A stretch of 8,315 nucleotides of DNA from CAZJNX01 sp964547415 (lineage in GTDB: Bacteria; Pseudomonadota; Alphaproteobacteria; Rhizobiales; Amorphaceae), in the NCBI GenBank assembly GCA_964547415.1, contig CAZJNX010000202.1:1-8315 (forward strand). The letters are read 5' to 3'. Under the pieces are notes generated by a model, which saw only the letters and a program-made list of their open reading frames with translations, was not told where the DNA came from and did no database searches. Both the position numbers and the translations under genes were made by a program. Each line of letters starts with the position of its first letter. Within the stretch, counting starts at the first letter, position 1. Below are positions 1-5,846 of this stretch, one piece after another.

Positions 1-408
1 GAAGGCGCCCGCGAAACGGCTGGCGGCCGTCTCGAGGACCGCGGGCTCCACGAGGGCGAGGCGGGCCGCCGGCGTGAGGGAGACCGTCCAGTCCACCCGC
101 GTTCCCTCGCCCGCCTCGGAAAGGACGATCCGCGCCGTCCCGCGGCTCGCCCCCGCGAGCGGCCCGTCCGCGGCCCCGGCGAGGACGAGCCGGTGGGGCG
201 GGGCCGACTCGATGCGCTTCACGAGGCCTGCGATCTCGCCCGACAGCGGCCCGATCCGCACCCGCGCCACCACCCGCGCCCGGTCCGGCGCGTCCGGCTC
301 CAGCGAGCGGCAGCCCGGCAGGACCGCCGCCACCGCCTCGGGATCGCCGAGGGCGCCGTAGATCGCCGCGGGCGAGGCGCGGACGGTGGACGTGCCGGAG
401 AACTCCAT
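1..408 (-). CDS. CoxG-like SRPBCC-family protein, partial (C-terminal end off the left edge)
   Basis: Reading leftwards from an ATG at 408-406, the frame stays open for 136 codons to base 1 with no stop, so the C-terminus lies outside the window. The protein begins MEFSGTSTVRASPAAIYGAL and continues with a DPEAV segment, then LPGCRSLE (about residues 30-37), VRIGPLSGEIAG (about 50-61) and GASRGTARIVLSE near residue 90. This matches the carbon monoxide dehydrogenase subunit G (CoxG) branch of the SRPBCC/START-like fold, whose members usually run about 150 residues or more. In carboxydotrophs CoxG helps attach CO dehydrogenase to the membrane respiratory chain. Many bacteria carry CoxG-like proteins outside cox operons, so a role in CO oxidation is not shown here. 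The gene is divergent from the cupin gene. The family call is good; the specific role is unknown. Confidence 0.8.
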   Translation of the reverse strand, partial: MEFSGTSTVRASPAAIYGALGDPEAVAAVLPGCRSLEPDAPDRARVVARVRIGPLSGEIAGLVKRIESAPPHRLVLAGAADGPLAGASRGTARIVLSEAGEGTRVDWTVSLTPAARLALVEPAVLETAASRFAGAF

Positions 409-430
409 CGGCGGCCGGTTCCTCGAGCGA

Positions 431-472
431 AGGCCTTGCCCGGCGCGCCGGGGCGTGCGAACGGGCAGGCCT
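431..472. repeat. Nested inverted repeat between divergent coxG-like and cupin genes
   Basis: Bases 431-442 (AGGCCTTGCCCG) are nearly the reverse complement of 462-472 (CGGGCAGGCCT), with one unpaired base. Inside this, 439-452 (CCCGGCGCGCCGGG) is a perfect 14-base palindrome. The two 8-base palindromes AAGGCCTT (430-437) and CAGGCCTG (466-473) sit at the outer arms. The element lies 22 bases upstream of the coxG-like start codon and about 90 bases upstream of the cupin start. It could be an operator for a dimeric regulator or simply a structure favoured by GC-rich sequence. No T-run follows, so it is not a classical terminator. Confidence 0.4.
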
Positions 473-550
473 GAGCTACACCACGGCCCGCACCGGCGCG
501 GAAGGCCCGCCGCGGCCTTTTCACCAGCCCGCGCCCCGCCGGCCCCGCCC

Positions 551-556
551 GAGGAG
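551..556 (+). promoter_or_regulatory. Ribosome binding site of the cupin gene
   Basis: GAGGAG lies eight bases before the ATG at 565. It supports this start over the upstream ATG at 386, which belongs to a different, overlapping frame without a recognisable protein. Confidence 0.7.
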
Positions 557-564
557 ACCCGCCG

Positions 565-855
565 ATGGCGCGCGCGAAGGCCGAGGCCACCGTCCAGATC
601 GACAGCCCCCGCGTGCGCGTCACCCGCTACCGCTTCCCGCCCGGCAGCGAGACCGGCCACCACGTCCATGCCCTCGACTACGTGGTGGTGCCCGTGGTGC
701 CCGGCCGCCTCACGATGGTGGCCGACGACGGGACCGAGACGGCGGCGGACCTGTCCCTCGGCGAGAGCTACCACCGCCCCGCCGGCGTCTCCCACAACGT
801 CGTCAACGACACCGACGCGGAGGTCGCCTTCGTGGAGATCGAACTGAAGCCCTGA
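565..855 (+). CDS. Small single-domain cupin protein
   Basis: A 96-residue protein that is essentially one cupin barrel. Cupin motif 1, G(X)5HXH(X)3-4E(X)6G, is seen as G27, H33, H35 and G47, but the glutamate position is Tyr39/Val40, with Asp38 as the nearest acidic residue. Motif 2, G(X)5PXG(X)2H(X)3N, is exact: G66, P72, G74, H77, N81. The histidines H33, H35 and H77 could hold a metal ion. There is no signal peptide or membrane segment, so it is probably cytoplasmic. Small cupins of this type include sugar-binding, dioxygenase-like and sensor proteins, and no substrate can be read from the sequence. It has a good ribosome binding site and sits 26 bases ahead of the downstream methyltransferase gene, so the two are probably co-transcribed. 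Confidence 0.85.
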   Translation: MARAKAEATVQIDSPRVRVTRYRFPPGSETGHHVHALDYVVVPVVPGRLTMVADDGTETAADLSLGESYHRPAGVSHNVVNDTDAEVAFVEIELKP

Positions 856-881
856 GGCGTCCGCACGCCACCGGTCCGACT

Positions 882-1802
882 ATGACCCGCCACGCCGACC
901 CGTCCGCGCCGCCGCTCGCCGTCCTCGCCGCCACGGCGTGGGACGACCACGCCCTCATCGACAGCGGCGACGGGGAGAAGCTGGAGCGCTACGGCGCCGT
1001 CACCGTGGTCCGTCCGGAGCCCCAGGCCATCTGGCGCCGGTCCGATCCGGCCCTCTGGGCGGCGGCCGACGCCGTCTTTTCCGGGGAGGAGGACGAGGAG
1101 GCCGGCCGCTGGCGCTTGGCGGACGGCCGGCGGGTGCCGGAGGAGTGGCCCGTGCGGGTCGGGCCGGTGACGATGGCCTGCCGCCTCACCCGCTTCCGCC
1201 ACCTCGGCCTCTTCCCCGAGCAGCGCCCCCACTGGGACGAGATGGTGGAGCGCACCCGCGCCCGGGTCGCCGCCGGCCGCCCGCCGGAGGTCCTCAACCT
1301 GTTCGGCTACACGGGCGCGGCGAGCCTCCTCCTCGCCGAGGCGGAGGCGCGGGTCACCCACGTGGACGCCTCGAAGAAGGCGATCGCCTGGGCGCGGGAG
1401 AACCAGGAGGCGTCGGGGCTTTCGGACCGGCCGGTGCGCTGGATCTGCGAGGACGCGGCGAAGTTCGCCGCCCGCGAGGTGCGGCGCGGCAAGCGCTACG
1501 ACGGCATCCTCCTCGACCCGCCCAAGTTCGGCCGCGGCCCGAAGAACGAGACGTGGAACCTCGTCCCGGACCTGCCGCCGCTGATGGCCGACGTCGCCCG
1601 CCTCCTCGATCGCGACAGCGACTTCCTCGTCCTCACCGCCTACGCGATCCGCCTGTCGGCGCTCGCGCTCGAGCGCCTCGCGGCCGAGGCCCTCGGCCAG
1701 CTGCCGGGCGCCGTCGACGCGGGCGAGCTGGCCCTGCGGGAGGAGGCGACGGGCCGCCTCCTGCCCACCTCCCTGTTCGCCCGCTGGAGGGCCGACCGTT
1801 GA
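882..1802 (+). CDS. Class I SAM-dependent methyltransferase, RlmI/RlmK-like (probable rRNA methyltransferase)
   Basis: A 306-residue Rossmann-fold methyltransferase. The N-terminal part carries GEKLERYG (31-38) and RPEPQAIW (44-51), typical of the Methyltrans_SAM family related to the 23S rRNA methyltransferases RlmI and RlmK/L. SAM-binding motif I is LNLFGYTGAAS (138-148), the acidic residue after strand 2 is D162 (HVDASKKAIAWAREN), and the catalytic-loop motif IV is DPPKFG (212-217), which in relatives positions the target base. No PUA domain is apparent at the N-terminus, unlike RlmI. The ATG at 882 has no clear Shine-Dalgarno sequence, but the conserved region begins soon after it. The stop TGA at 1800-1802 overlaps the TTG start of the next gene, also an RNA methyltransferase. 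The exact modified nucleotide cannot be told. Confidence 0.88.
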   Translation: MTRHADPSAPPLAVLAATAWDDHALIDSGDGEKLERYGAVTVVRPEPQAIWRRSDPALWAAADAVFSGEEDEEAGRWRLADGRRVPEEWPVRVGPVTMACRLTRFRHLGLFPEQRPHWDEMVERTRARVAAGRPPEVLNLFGYTGAASLLLAEAEARVTHVDASKKAIAWARENQEASGLSDRPVRWICEDAAKFAAREVRRGKRYDGILLDPPKFGRGPKNETWNLVPDLPPLMADVARLLDRDSDFLVLTAYAIRLSALALERLAAEALGQLPGAVDAGELALREEATGRLLPTSLFARWRADR

Positions 1803-2632
1803 GCGAGGGCAAGCCGCGGCGCGTGGCCGGCGAGGTGAAGCGGGTGGACAGCCCCGCCAACCCGATCGTGAAGGAGATCCGCTCCCTCGCCCTGCGCAAG
1901 TTCCGCGACCGGTCGGGCCTGTTCGTGGCGGAGGGCCACAAGCTCGCCCGCGACGCCCTCGAGGCGGGCTGGCAGGTGGAGACGCTGGTCCTGTCCACCA
2001 GCGCGCCCGACGCCGCGCGCGAGACGGCCGCGAAGGCCCGGGCGCGGGGGGCGCGGATCGTGGAGGCGGGGCCGGCGGTGATGGAGAAGATCGCCCGGCG
2101 GGAGAACGCCCAGCCGGTGATCGGCGTCTACCGCCAGGCCTTCCGCCCCTTCACGCCCGAGGCGATCCTTCCGAGCGACCTGTGGGTGGCGCTGGAGGGG
2201 CCGCGGGACCCGGGGAACGTCGGCACCATCATCCGCACGGCGGACGGGCTCGGCGTCGCGGGCGTCGTGCTGGTGGGCCCGTCGGTGGATCCGTTCGGGG
2301 TCGAGGCGGTTTGGGCGACGATGGGCTCGATCTTCCACGTGCCCCTCGCCCGCCTGTCCCTCGAGGCGTTCGCGTCGGTGCGCGCGGCGTTCGGCGGCCG
2401 CGTCTACGGCACCCACCTCGCCGGCACCCTCGACCTGCGCGGCTTCCGCCCGGAGCGGCCGGCGATCGTGCTGATGGGCACCGAGCGGGCCGGCCTCACC
2501 GGCGCGGCGGCGGACCTGTGCGACGCCCTCGTGCGGATCCCGATGGCGGGCAGCGCCGACAGCTTCAACCTCGCCGTCGCCACCGCCCTCGTCCTGTTCG
2601 AGGCCCAGCGCGACCGGCTGCCGGGCGCGTGA
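1799..2632 (+). CDS. TrmH/SpoU-family RNA 2'-O-methyltransferase
   Basis: A 277-residue SPOUT-class methyltransferase that transfers methyl from SAM to a ribose 2'-hydroxyl in rRNA or tRNA. The N-terminal half resembles the substrate-binding domain of this family (SPANPIVKEIRSL at 18-30, RSGLFVAEGHKL at 38-49). The catalytic half shows motif 1, DPGNVGTIIRTADGLG (137-152, with N140 and R146), motif 2, IVLMGTERAGL (223-233), and motif 3, IPMAGSADSFNLAVATAL (248-265, with N257). These form the trefoil knot that binds SAM. The start chosen is TTG at 1799, overlapping the preceding TGA as TTGA; a GTG at 1835 is the alternative. In-frame ATG codons further upstream lie deep inside the preceding gene and give no homologous sequence. 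Trp172 stands where many family members have Arg before the MG motif. Tight coupling to the preceding gene suggests joint expression. Confidence 0.9.
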   Translation: MSEGKPRRVAGEVKRVDSPANPIVKEIRSLALRKFRDRSGLFVAEGHKLARDALEAGWQVETLVLSTSAPDAARETAAKARARGARIVEAGPAVMEKIARRENAQPVIGVYRQAFRPFTPEAILPSDLWVALEGPRDPGNVGTIIRTADGLGVAGVVLVGPSVDPFGVEAVWATMGSIFHVPLARLSLEAFASVRAAFGGRVYGTHLAGTLDLRGFRPERPAIVLMGTERAGLTGAAADLCDALVRIPMAGSADSFNLAVATALVLFEAQRDRLPGA

Positions 2633-2724
2633 GCCGCCGGACGGCACCCGCCCATCGGGCTTCGCGACGGCCCCCGGCGAGCGGCGTCCTGACCCTGCCA
2701 TCCGCCCCGCTCCGTCCGGACCTG

Positions 2725-2753
2725 ACGCACCGATGGCCGACAACCCGGTGCGT
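2725..2753 (+). repeat. Inverted repeat in the leader of the ADP-ribosylglycohydrolase gene
   Basis: ACGCACCG (2725-2732) and CGGTGCGT (2746-2753) are perfect reverse complements separated by 13 bases. GTCCGG occurs directly on each side (2714-2719 and 2754-2759). The repeat ends about 20 bases before the AGGAGGA ribosome binding site, a position suited to an operator or a leader hairpin. A smaller GCCC-ATC-GGGC hairpin (2650-2660) lies just after the stop of the upstream gene and could weakly mark its end. Confidence 0.4.
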
Positions 2754-2773
2754 GTCCGGCGGACGAGGGGCGC

Positions 2774-2780
2774 AGGAGGA
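2774..2780 (+). promoter_or_regulatory. Strong ribosome binding site of the ADP-ribosylglycohydrolase gene
   Basis: AGGAGGA, close to the ideal Shine-Dalgarno sequence, lies five bases before the ATG at 2786. It is the best ribosome binding site in the window and fixes the start. Confidence 0.8.
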
Positions 2781-2785
2781 GAACG

Positions 2786-3844
2786 ATGCACGGGACGGAA
2801 GATCGCGACGACGCGGCGGCGGGGCCGGACGGGCGCGGCGGCGACAACCCGACGCGGCCGGGCGTCGACGACGGGGTGGTCCTGTCGCGCGCCCGGGGCT
2901 GCCTCGTCGGGCTTCTGGCGGGCGATGCGCTGGGGTCGGCTGTGGAGTTCGAGCCGGCCGAGACCATCGCCCGCAACCATCCGGACGGCGTCACGCGCCT
3001 TGCCGACGGCGGGACGTGGAACCTTCTGGCGGGCCAGCCGACCGACGACGGCGAGATGGCGCTTGCCATGGCCCGGGCGATCGTCCGCACCGGCGGCTAT
3101 GACGTCGCGGCGGTGGGTGCGGCCTACGTCGCATGGCGCCGGTCCGGCCCGTTCGACATCGGCCGCGCCACGGCGAAGGGAATCGAGGCCATCGCGGCGG
3201 GACGGCGCGCCACCAGCGACACGCCCTCGAACGGCGCCCTGATGCGTGCCGCGCCCATCGGCATCCTGGCGGCCGGCGATCCGGACCGGGCGGCGGCGCT
3301 CGCGGAGGCCGACGCCCGTCTCACGCACCCCTCGCCCGTCGCCGTCGCGGCGAACCGGGCCTTCTGCGCCGCCCTTGCGGTGGCGATCGCCGGTGCGGAC
3401 CGCGAGCAGGCCATCGGGGCGGCGGCGGACGCGGCAGGCGAGGGCGAGGCGGGCGAGGCGGTGCGCGCGCGGCTCCTCGCCGCGCGGACCGGCCTGCCGG
3501 ACGACTTCTTCCACCAGATGGGATGGGTCCTGACCGCCCTCCAGAACGCCTTCTTCGAGTTCGCCCGCGGCGCCACGCCCTTCGAGGGGGTGGTCGCGAC
3601 CGTGGCCCGCGGCGGCGACACGGACACCAACGGTGCCGTCTGCGGCGCTCTCCTCGGTGCGCTCCACGGCCTCGACGCGATTCCCGCCCAGTGGCGCGAG
3701 GCGGTGCTTTCCTGCCGTCCGACCCGGGAGGCCGGGGCGGTGCACCCGCGCCCGCCGGCGTACTGGCCCGCGGACGCGCTCGACCTTGCACACGATCTCC
3801 TCGGCGCGGGCCGCGGCGGGTCGGTGACGACCCGCGATCCGTGA
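2786..3844 (+). CDS. ADP-ribosylglycohydrolase (DraG/ARH-like) family protein
   Basis: A 352-residue protein of the ADP-ribosylglycohydrolase superfamily, two-magnesium enzymes that remove ADP-ribose from modified proteins or small molecules. After a low-complexity N-terminus (about residues 1-33) come RGCLVGLLAGDALGSAVEF (37-55), the metal-binding TDDGEMALAMARAI (86-99, with T86, D87, D88), SNGALMRAAPIG (148-159), and the second metal-binding segment GGDTDTNGAVCGALLGALHG (276-295). All expected acidic ligands are present, so it is probably active. TDDGE rather than the TDDT/S of classical DraG suggests it is not the nitrogenase regulator, and no nif or draT gene is near. CTT (7 cases) and GGT (4 cases) codons are more frequent than in the neighbouring genes, hinting at a different history. 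It is preceded by a 153-base gap with an inverted repeat and is convergent with olsB. The substrate is unknown. Confidence 0.88.
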   Translation: MHGTEDRDDAAAGPDGRGGDNPTRPGVDDGVVLSRARGCLVGLLAGDALGSAVEFEPAETIARNHPDGVTRLADGGTWNLLAGQPTDDGEMALAMARAIVRTGGYDVAAVGAAYVAWRRSGPFDIGRATAKGIEAIAAGRRATSDTPSNGALMRAAPIGILAAGDPDRAAALAEADARLTHPSPVAVAANRAFCAALAVAIAGADREQAIGAAADAAGEGEAGEAVRARLLAARTGLPDDFFHQMGWVLTALQNAFFEFARGATPFEGVVATVARGGDTDTNGAVCGALLGALHGLDAIPAQWREAVLSCRPTREAGAVHPRPPAYWPADALDLAHDLLGAGRGGSVTTRDP

Positions 3845-3858
3845 GGACGCTGCGGCCG

Positions 3859-3890
3859 GGCGGCTCGCCGCCGCGCCGTCAGACGGCGTG
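3859..3890. terminator. Possible bidirectional terminator hairpins at a convergent gene junction
   Basis: Two short hairpins lie back to back: GGCGG-CTCG-CCGCC (3859-3872) and CGCCGT-CAG-ACGGCG (3874-3888, extendable by a G-U and a C-G pair to 3872-3890). The second covers the stop codon of olsB on the minus strand. They separate the ends of two convergent genes only 34 bases apart. There is no T-tract on either strand, so the terminator reading rests on position and symmetry alone. Confidence 0.35.
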
Positions 3891-4808
3891 GCGGCGGGCG
3901 TCGGCCCCGTAATAGTTGATGTAGCGGGACGAGATCGCCGAGACGGGCAGGATGATGAGGATGTCGGTGGTGCCGAACTGGCGGTCCACCACCGCCCCGT
4001 CCGCCACGAAGCCGCCGAGCCTCAGGTACCCCTTGACGAGGGGCGGCAGCGCGCGCAGCGCCGTCTTCGGGTCGACCGCGTCGGCGGCGAGGCGGTTCAT
4101 CTCCGTCCGCCGGTGGGGGAGGGCGGCGACCCGCCATTCCTCGGGCGCCAGGTGGTTGTGGTAGAGGTAGGATAGCGGCGTCGCCAGCTTGTCCGGGTCC
4201 GTGCCCTCGAGGCTCGCGCAGCCGATCATCACGTCGACGCCGTAGGTGAGCACGTAGGACCAGACCCCGTGCCACAGGAGCTCCACCGTGCGCTTGTTGC
4301 GGTAGGGGCTGAGGACGCACGAGCGGCCGAGCTCCAGGAACTTCAGCCCCGGGTTGGCCGACACGAGGGGGCGCACGTCGAACTCCCCCTCGCTGTAGAA
4401 GCCGCCGAACATGTCGGCGATCTCCTGCCGCAGGAGGCGGTAGGTGCCCACGATCCGCGGCTTGCCGCGGCCGAAGCCGGGCTCGCGCGTGTCGTGGTCG
4501 ACGACCACCATGTGGTCGCAGATCGGATCGAACCGGTCCCGGTCCCGGCGGGTGGCGAGGGTGAACGGATCGGCCTGGGCCGACATCTCCTCGTAGAAGA
4601 CGTGGTAGCGCAGCTGCTGGCAGCGCTTCACCTCGTGGCCGGAGCGGGCGAGGCGCACCTCGAGCGGCCCGATCCGGCCGAGGGGCGGGGCGCGGCGGTC
4701 CCGCGGCTGGAGGCCGACGGCGAACCGCGGCGCGGGAAGCCACCGCCGCTGGAGACCACGGCGGTCGGGGCCGCGGCCGCCGCGGGGCACGAGGCCCCGC
4801 ATCATCAT
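3879..4808 (-). CDS. olsB: OlsB-type ornithine N-alpha-acyltransferase (GNAT fold, COG3176)
   Basis: A 309-residue protein (from the chosen start) matching the family of L-ornithine N-alpha-acyltransferases, which move a 3-hydroxyacyl chain from acyl carrier protein to ornithine to make lyso-ornithine lipid, the first step of phosphorus-free membrane lipid synthesis. Landmarks: LGRIGPLEVRLA (43-54), QQLRYHVFYEEM (64-75), FLELGRSCVLSPYRNKRT (157-174), IGCASLEGTDP (195-205) and FGTTDILIILPVS (278-290). The start is uncertain: three ATGs in a row at 4808, 4805 and 4802, an ATG at 4853 and a GTG at 4946 are in frame, none with a good ribosome binding site. Codons between 4809 and 4853 are rich in A/T third positions, unlike the rest, and the GTG falls inside a likely promoter, so 4808 is preferred. 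OlsA, the second acyltransferase, is not in the window. The substrate is assigned by family only. Confidence 0.85.
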   Translation of the reverse strand: MMMRGLVPRGGRGPDRRGLQRRWLPAPRFAVGLQPRDRRAPPLGRIGPLEVRLARSGHEVKRCQQLRYHVFYEEMSAQADPFTLATRRDRDRFDPICDHMVVVDHDTREPGFGRGKPRIVGTYRLLRQEIADMFGGFYSEGEFDVRPLVSANPGLKFLELGRSCVLSPYRNKRTVELLWHGVWSYVLTYGVDVMIGCASLEGTDPDKLATPLSYLYHNHLAPEEWRVAALPHRRTEMNRLAADAVDPKTALRALPPLVKGYLRLGGFVADGAVVDRQFGTTDILIILPVSAISSRYINYYGADARRHAV

Positions 4809-4925
4809 GGCGGGCCGGAAGCGGCGTGGCGTTCCTGAAGTGTCTTCTCGCATCGAGGCGGATCGTCTCGCTGTCTCGTCGCCGTCCGTCGACCCGCGGC
4901 GCGGGGGCGGAACGGCGGTGCGGGT

Positions 4926-4954
4926 GACATAAGGGTTACGCGGCACGACAACAA
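4926..4954 (-). promoter_or_regulatory. Possible sigma-70-type promoter for olsB
   Basis: On the minus strand TTGTTG (4954-4949) and TATGTC (4931-4926) are separated by exactly 17 bases, in an AT-rich patch that stands out from the surrounding GC-rich sequence. It lies between the stop of the lactonase-like gene (4977) and the likely olsB start, giving a leader of about 110 bases to the ATG at 4808. CACG and CGTG arms flank the -35 box with a 7-base spacer. It would let olsB be expressed apart from the upstream genes. Confidence 0.4.
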
Positions 4955-4976
4955 CGTGTCGCGCCGCGCGCGCTCG

Positions 4977-5789
4977 TCAGCCGATCAGCTCGCGCACGGC
5001 GCGGCGCGGGTCCGCGTCGAGGCGGAAGGCGGGCGCGCCCTCCGCCACGGCGGGAAAGAGGCTCGTCACCAGCGGGTCGTGCCCGGGAATGACGTGGTCC
5101 GCCGACGGCGCGAGGGAAAGGAGCCGGGCGTAGCCGCGGAAGACGTCCTCCGGGTCGGCCAGCACCGGGAACATCTTGCCCGTCAGCAGGTGCTCCCACA
5201 CGTGGGCGGCGTCCGAGGCGAGGACCACGGGCCCGCGGCGCGTCATCACCCGCACCGATTGGAGGCCCCGGGAGTGGCCGCCGATCCTGTGGACGGTGAC
5301 GCCCGGGGCGACCTCGGCGTCCCCCTCGTGGAAGATCACCCGGCCGGAATAGACGTGCTCGACCATCCGCGTGACGTGGGAGACGGTGAAGGCCGTCCGC
5401 ATGGTCGGGTTGCACATGCACGGGCCCGTGGCGAAGGCCATCTCCGCCGCCTGCAGGTGGAAGGTGGCGGCCGGAAAGGCGTCGAGCCCGCCCGCGTGGT
5501 CGAAGTGGAGGTGGGAGACGATCACCGTGTCGATCGCCTCGGGCGCGAAGCCCTGGGCGGCGAGGACGGCGGCGGGCTCGGCGCCGAGGGTGCGGCCGCG
5601 GCGGGCCGCCTCCGTGCCCTCGAACCCGGTGTCCACCACGATGGTGCGCGCCCCGTTCGTCACCACCCACACGAAGTAGTCGATCGGGAAGGGCGTGGCG
5701 TGGTCGTCCTCCAGCAGGAAGGCCTGGGCGCGGGTTCGGCTGTGGTGCTCGGCGTACTTGAGCGCGAACACCTCGTAGACGTCGTCCAT
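4977..5789 (-). CDS. Metallo-beta-lactamase-fold hydrolase, N-acyl-homoserine lactonase-like
   Basis: A 270-residue MBL-fold hydrolase. The dinuclear metal site is complete: HxHxDH as SHLHFDHAGG (92-101, with H93, H95, D97, H98), H172 in GGHSRG, D193 in ASDAAH and H237 in IPGHD. The early FVWVVTNGARTIVVDTGF segment is typical of the fold. The length, the SHLHFDHAGG form and the SDAAH motif resemble the AttM/AiiB/BlcC-like group of lactonases, which open acyl-homoserine lactone or gamma-butyrolactone rings, but this family also includes hydrolases of unknown substrate. The ATG at 5789 has GAGGAAA close upstream. The protein is cytoplasmic with no signal peptide. It lies 48 bases after folA and upstream of olsB on the same strand. 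The family is certain; the lactone substrate is inferred. Confidence 0.85.
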   Translation of the reverse strand: MDDVYEVFALKYAEHHSRTRAQAFLLEDDHATPFPIDYFVWVVTNGARTIVVDTGFEGTEAARRGRTLGAEPAAVLAAQGFAPEAIDTVIVSHLHFDHAGGLDAFPAATFHLQAAEMAFATGPCMCNPTMRTAFTVSHVTRMVEHVYSGRVIFHEGDAEVAPGVTVHRIGGHSRGLQSVRVMTRRGPVVLASDAAHVWEHLLTGKMFPVLADPEDVFRGYARLLSLAPSADHVIPGHDPLVTSLFPAVAEGAPAFRLDADPRRAVRELIG

Positions 5790-5821
5790 GGGGTTTCCTC
5801 GTGCCGTGCGCGGTCTTGTCG

Positions 5822-5846
5822 CCGCGCTTCCCTACGCTTAGCGCGG
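5822..5846 (-). repeat. Stem-loop spanning the folA stop codon
   Basis: CCGCGCT (5822-5828) and AGCGCGG (5840-5846) are perfect 7-base complements with an 11-base loop. The structure includes the folA TAA stop (5840-5838, minus strand) and sits about 30 bases before the start of the lactonase-like gene. No T-run follows on the minus strand. It may be a processing or stability element, or a weak terminator separating folA from the genes behind it. Confidence 0.35.

Noticed and set aside
938..1798. Upstream extension of the SpoU-type methyltransferase to an ATG at 938
   Set aside because: The extension overlaps the preceding methyltransferase for its whole length and is Arg/Gly/Pro-rich without homology. 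The TTG at 1799 gives a normal family length.
1640..3793. 717-codon open frame on the minus strand opposite the two RNA-modification genes and the ADP-ribosylglycohydrolase
   Set aside because: It is antisense to three convincingly coding genes, is made of Arg/Gly/Ala/Pro-rich low-complexity sequence and shows no motif. Long antisense frames are expected at this GC content.
2786..3844. Nitrogenase regulation gene draG
   Set aside because: The family fold is right, but the TDDGE motif differs from the classical form and no nitrogen fixation genes are present, so the symbol is not assigned.
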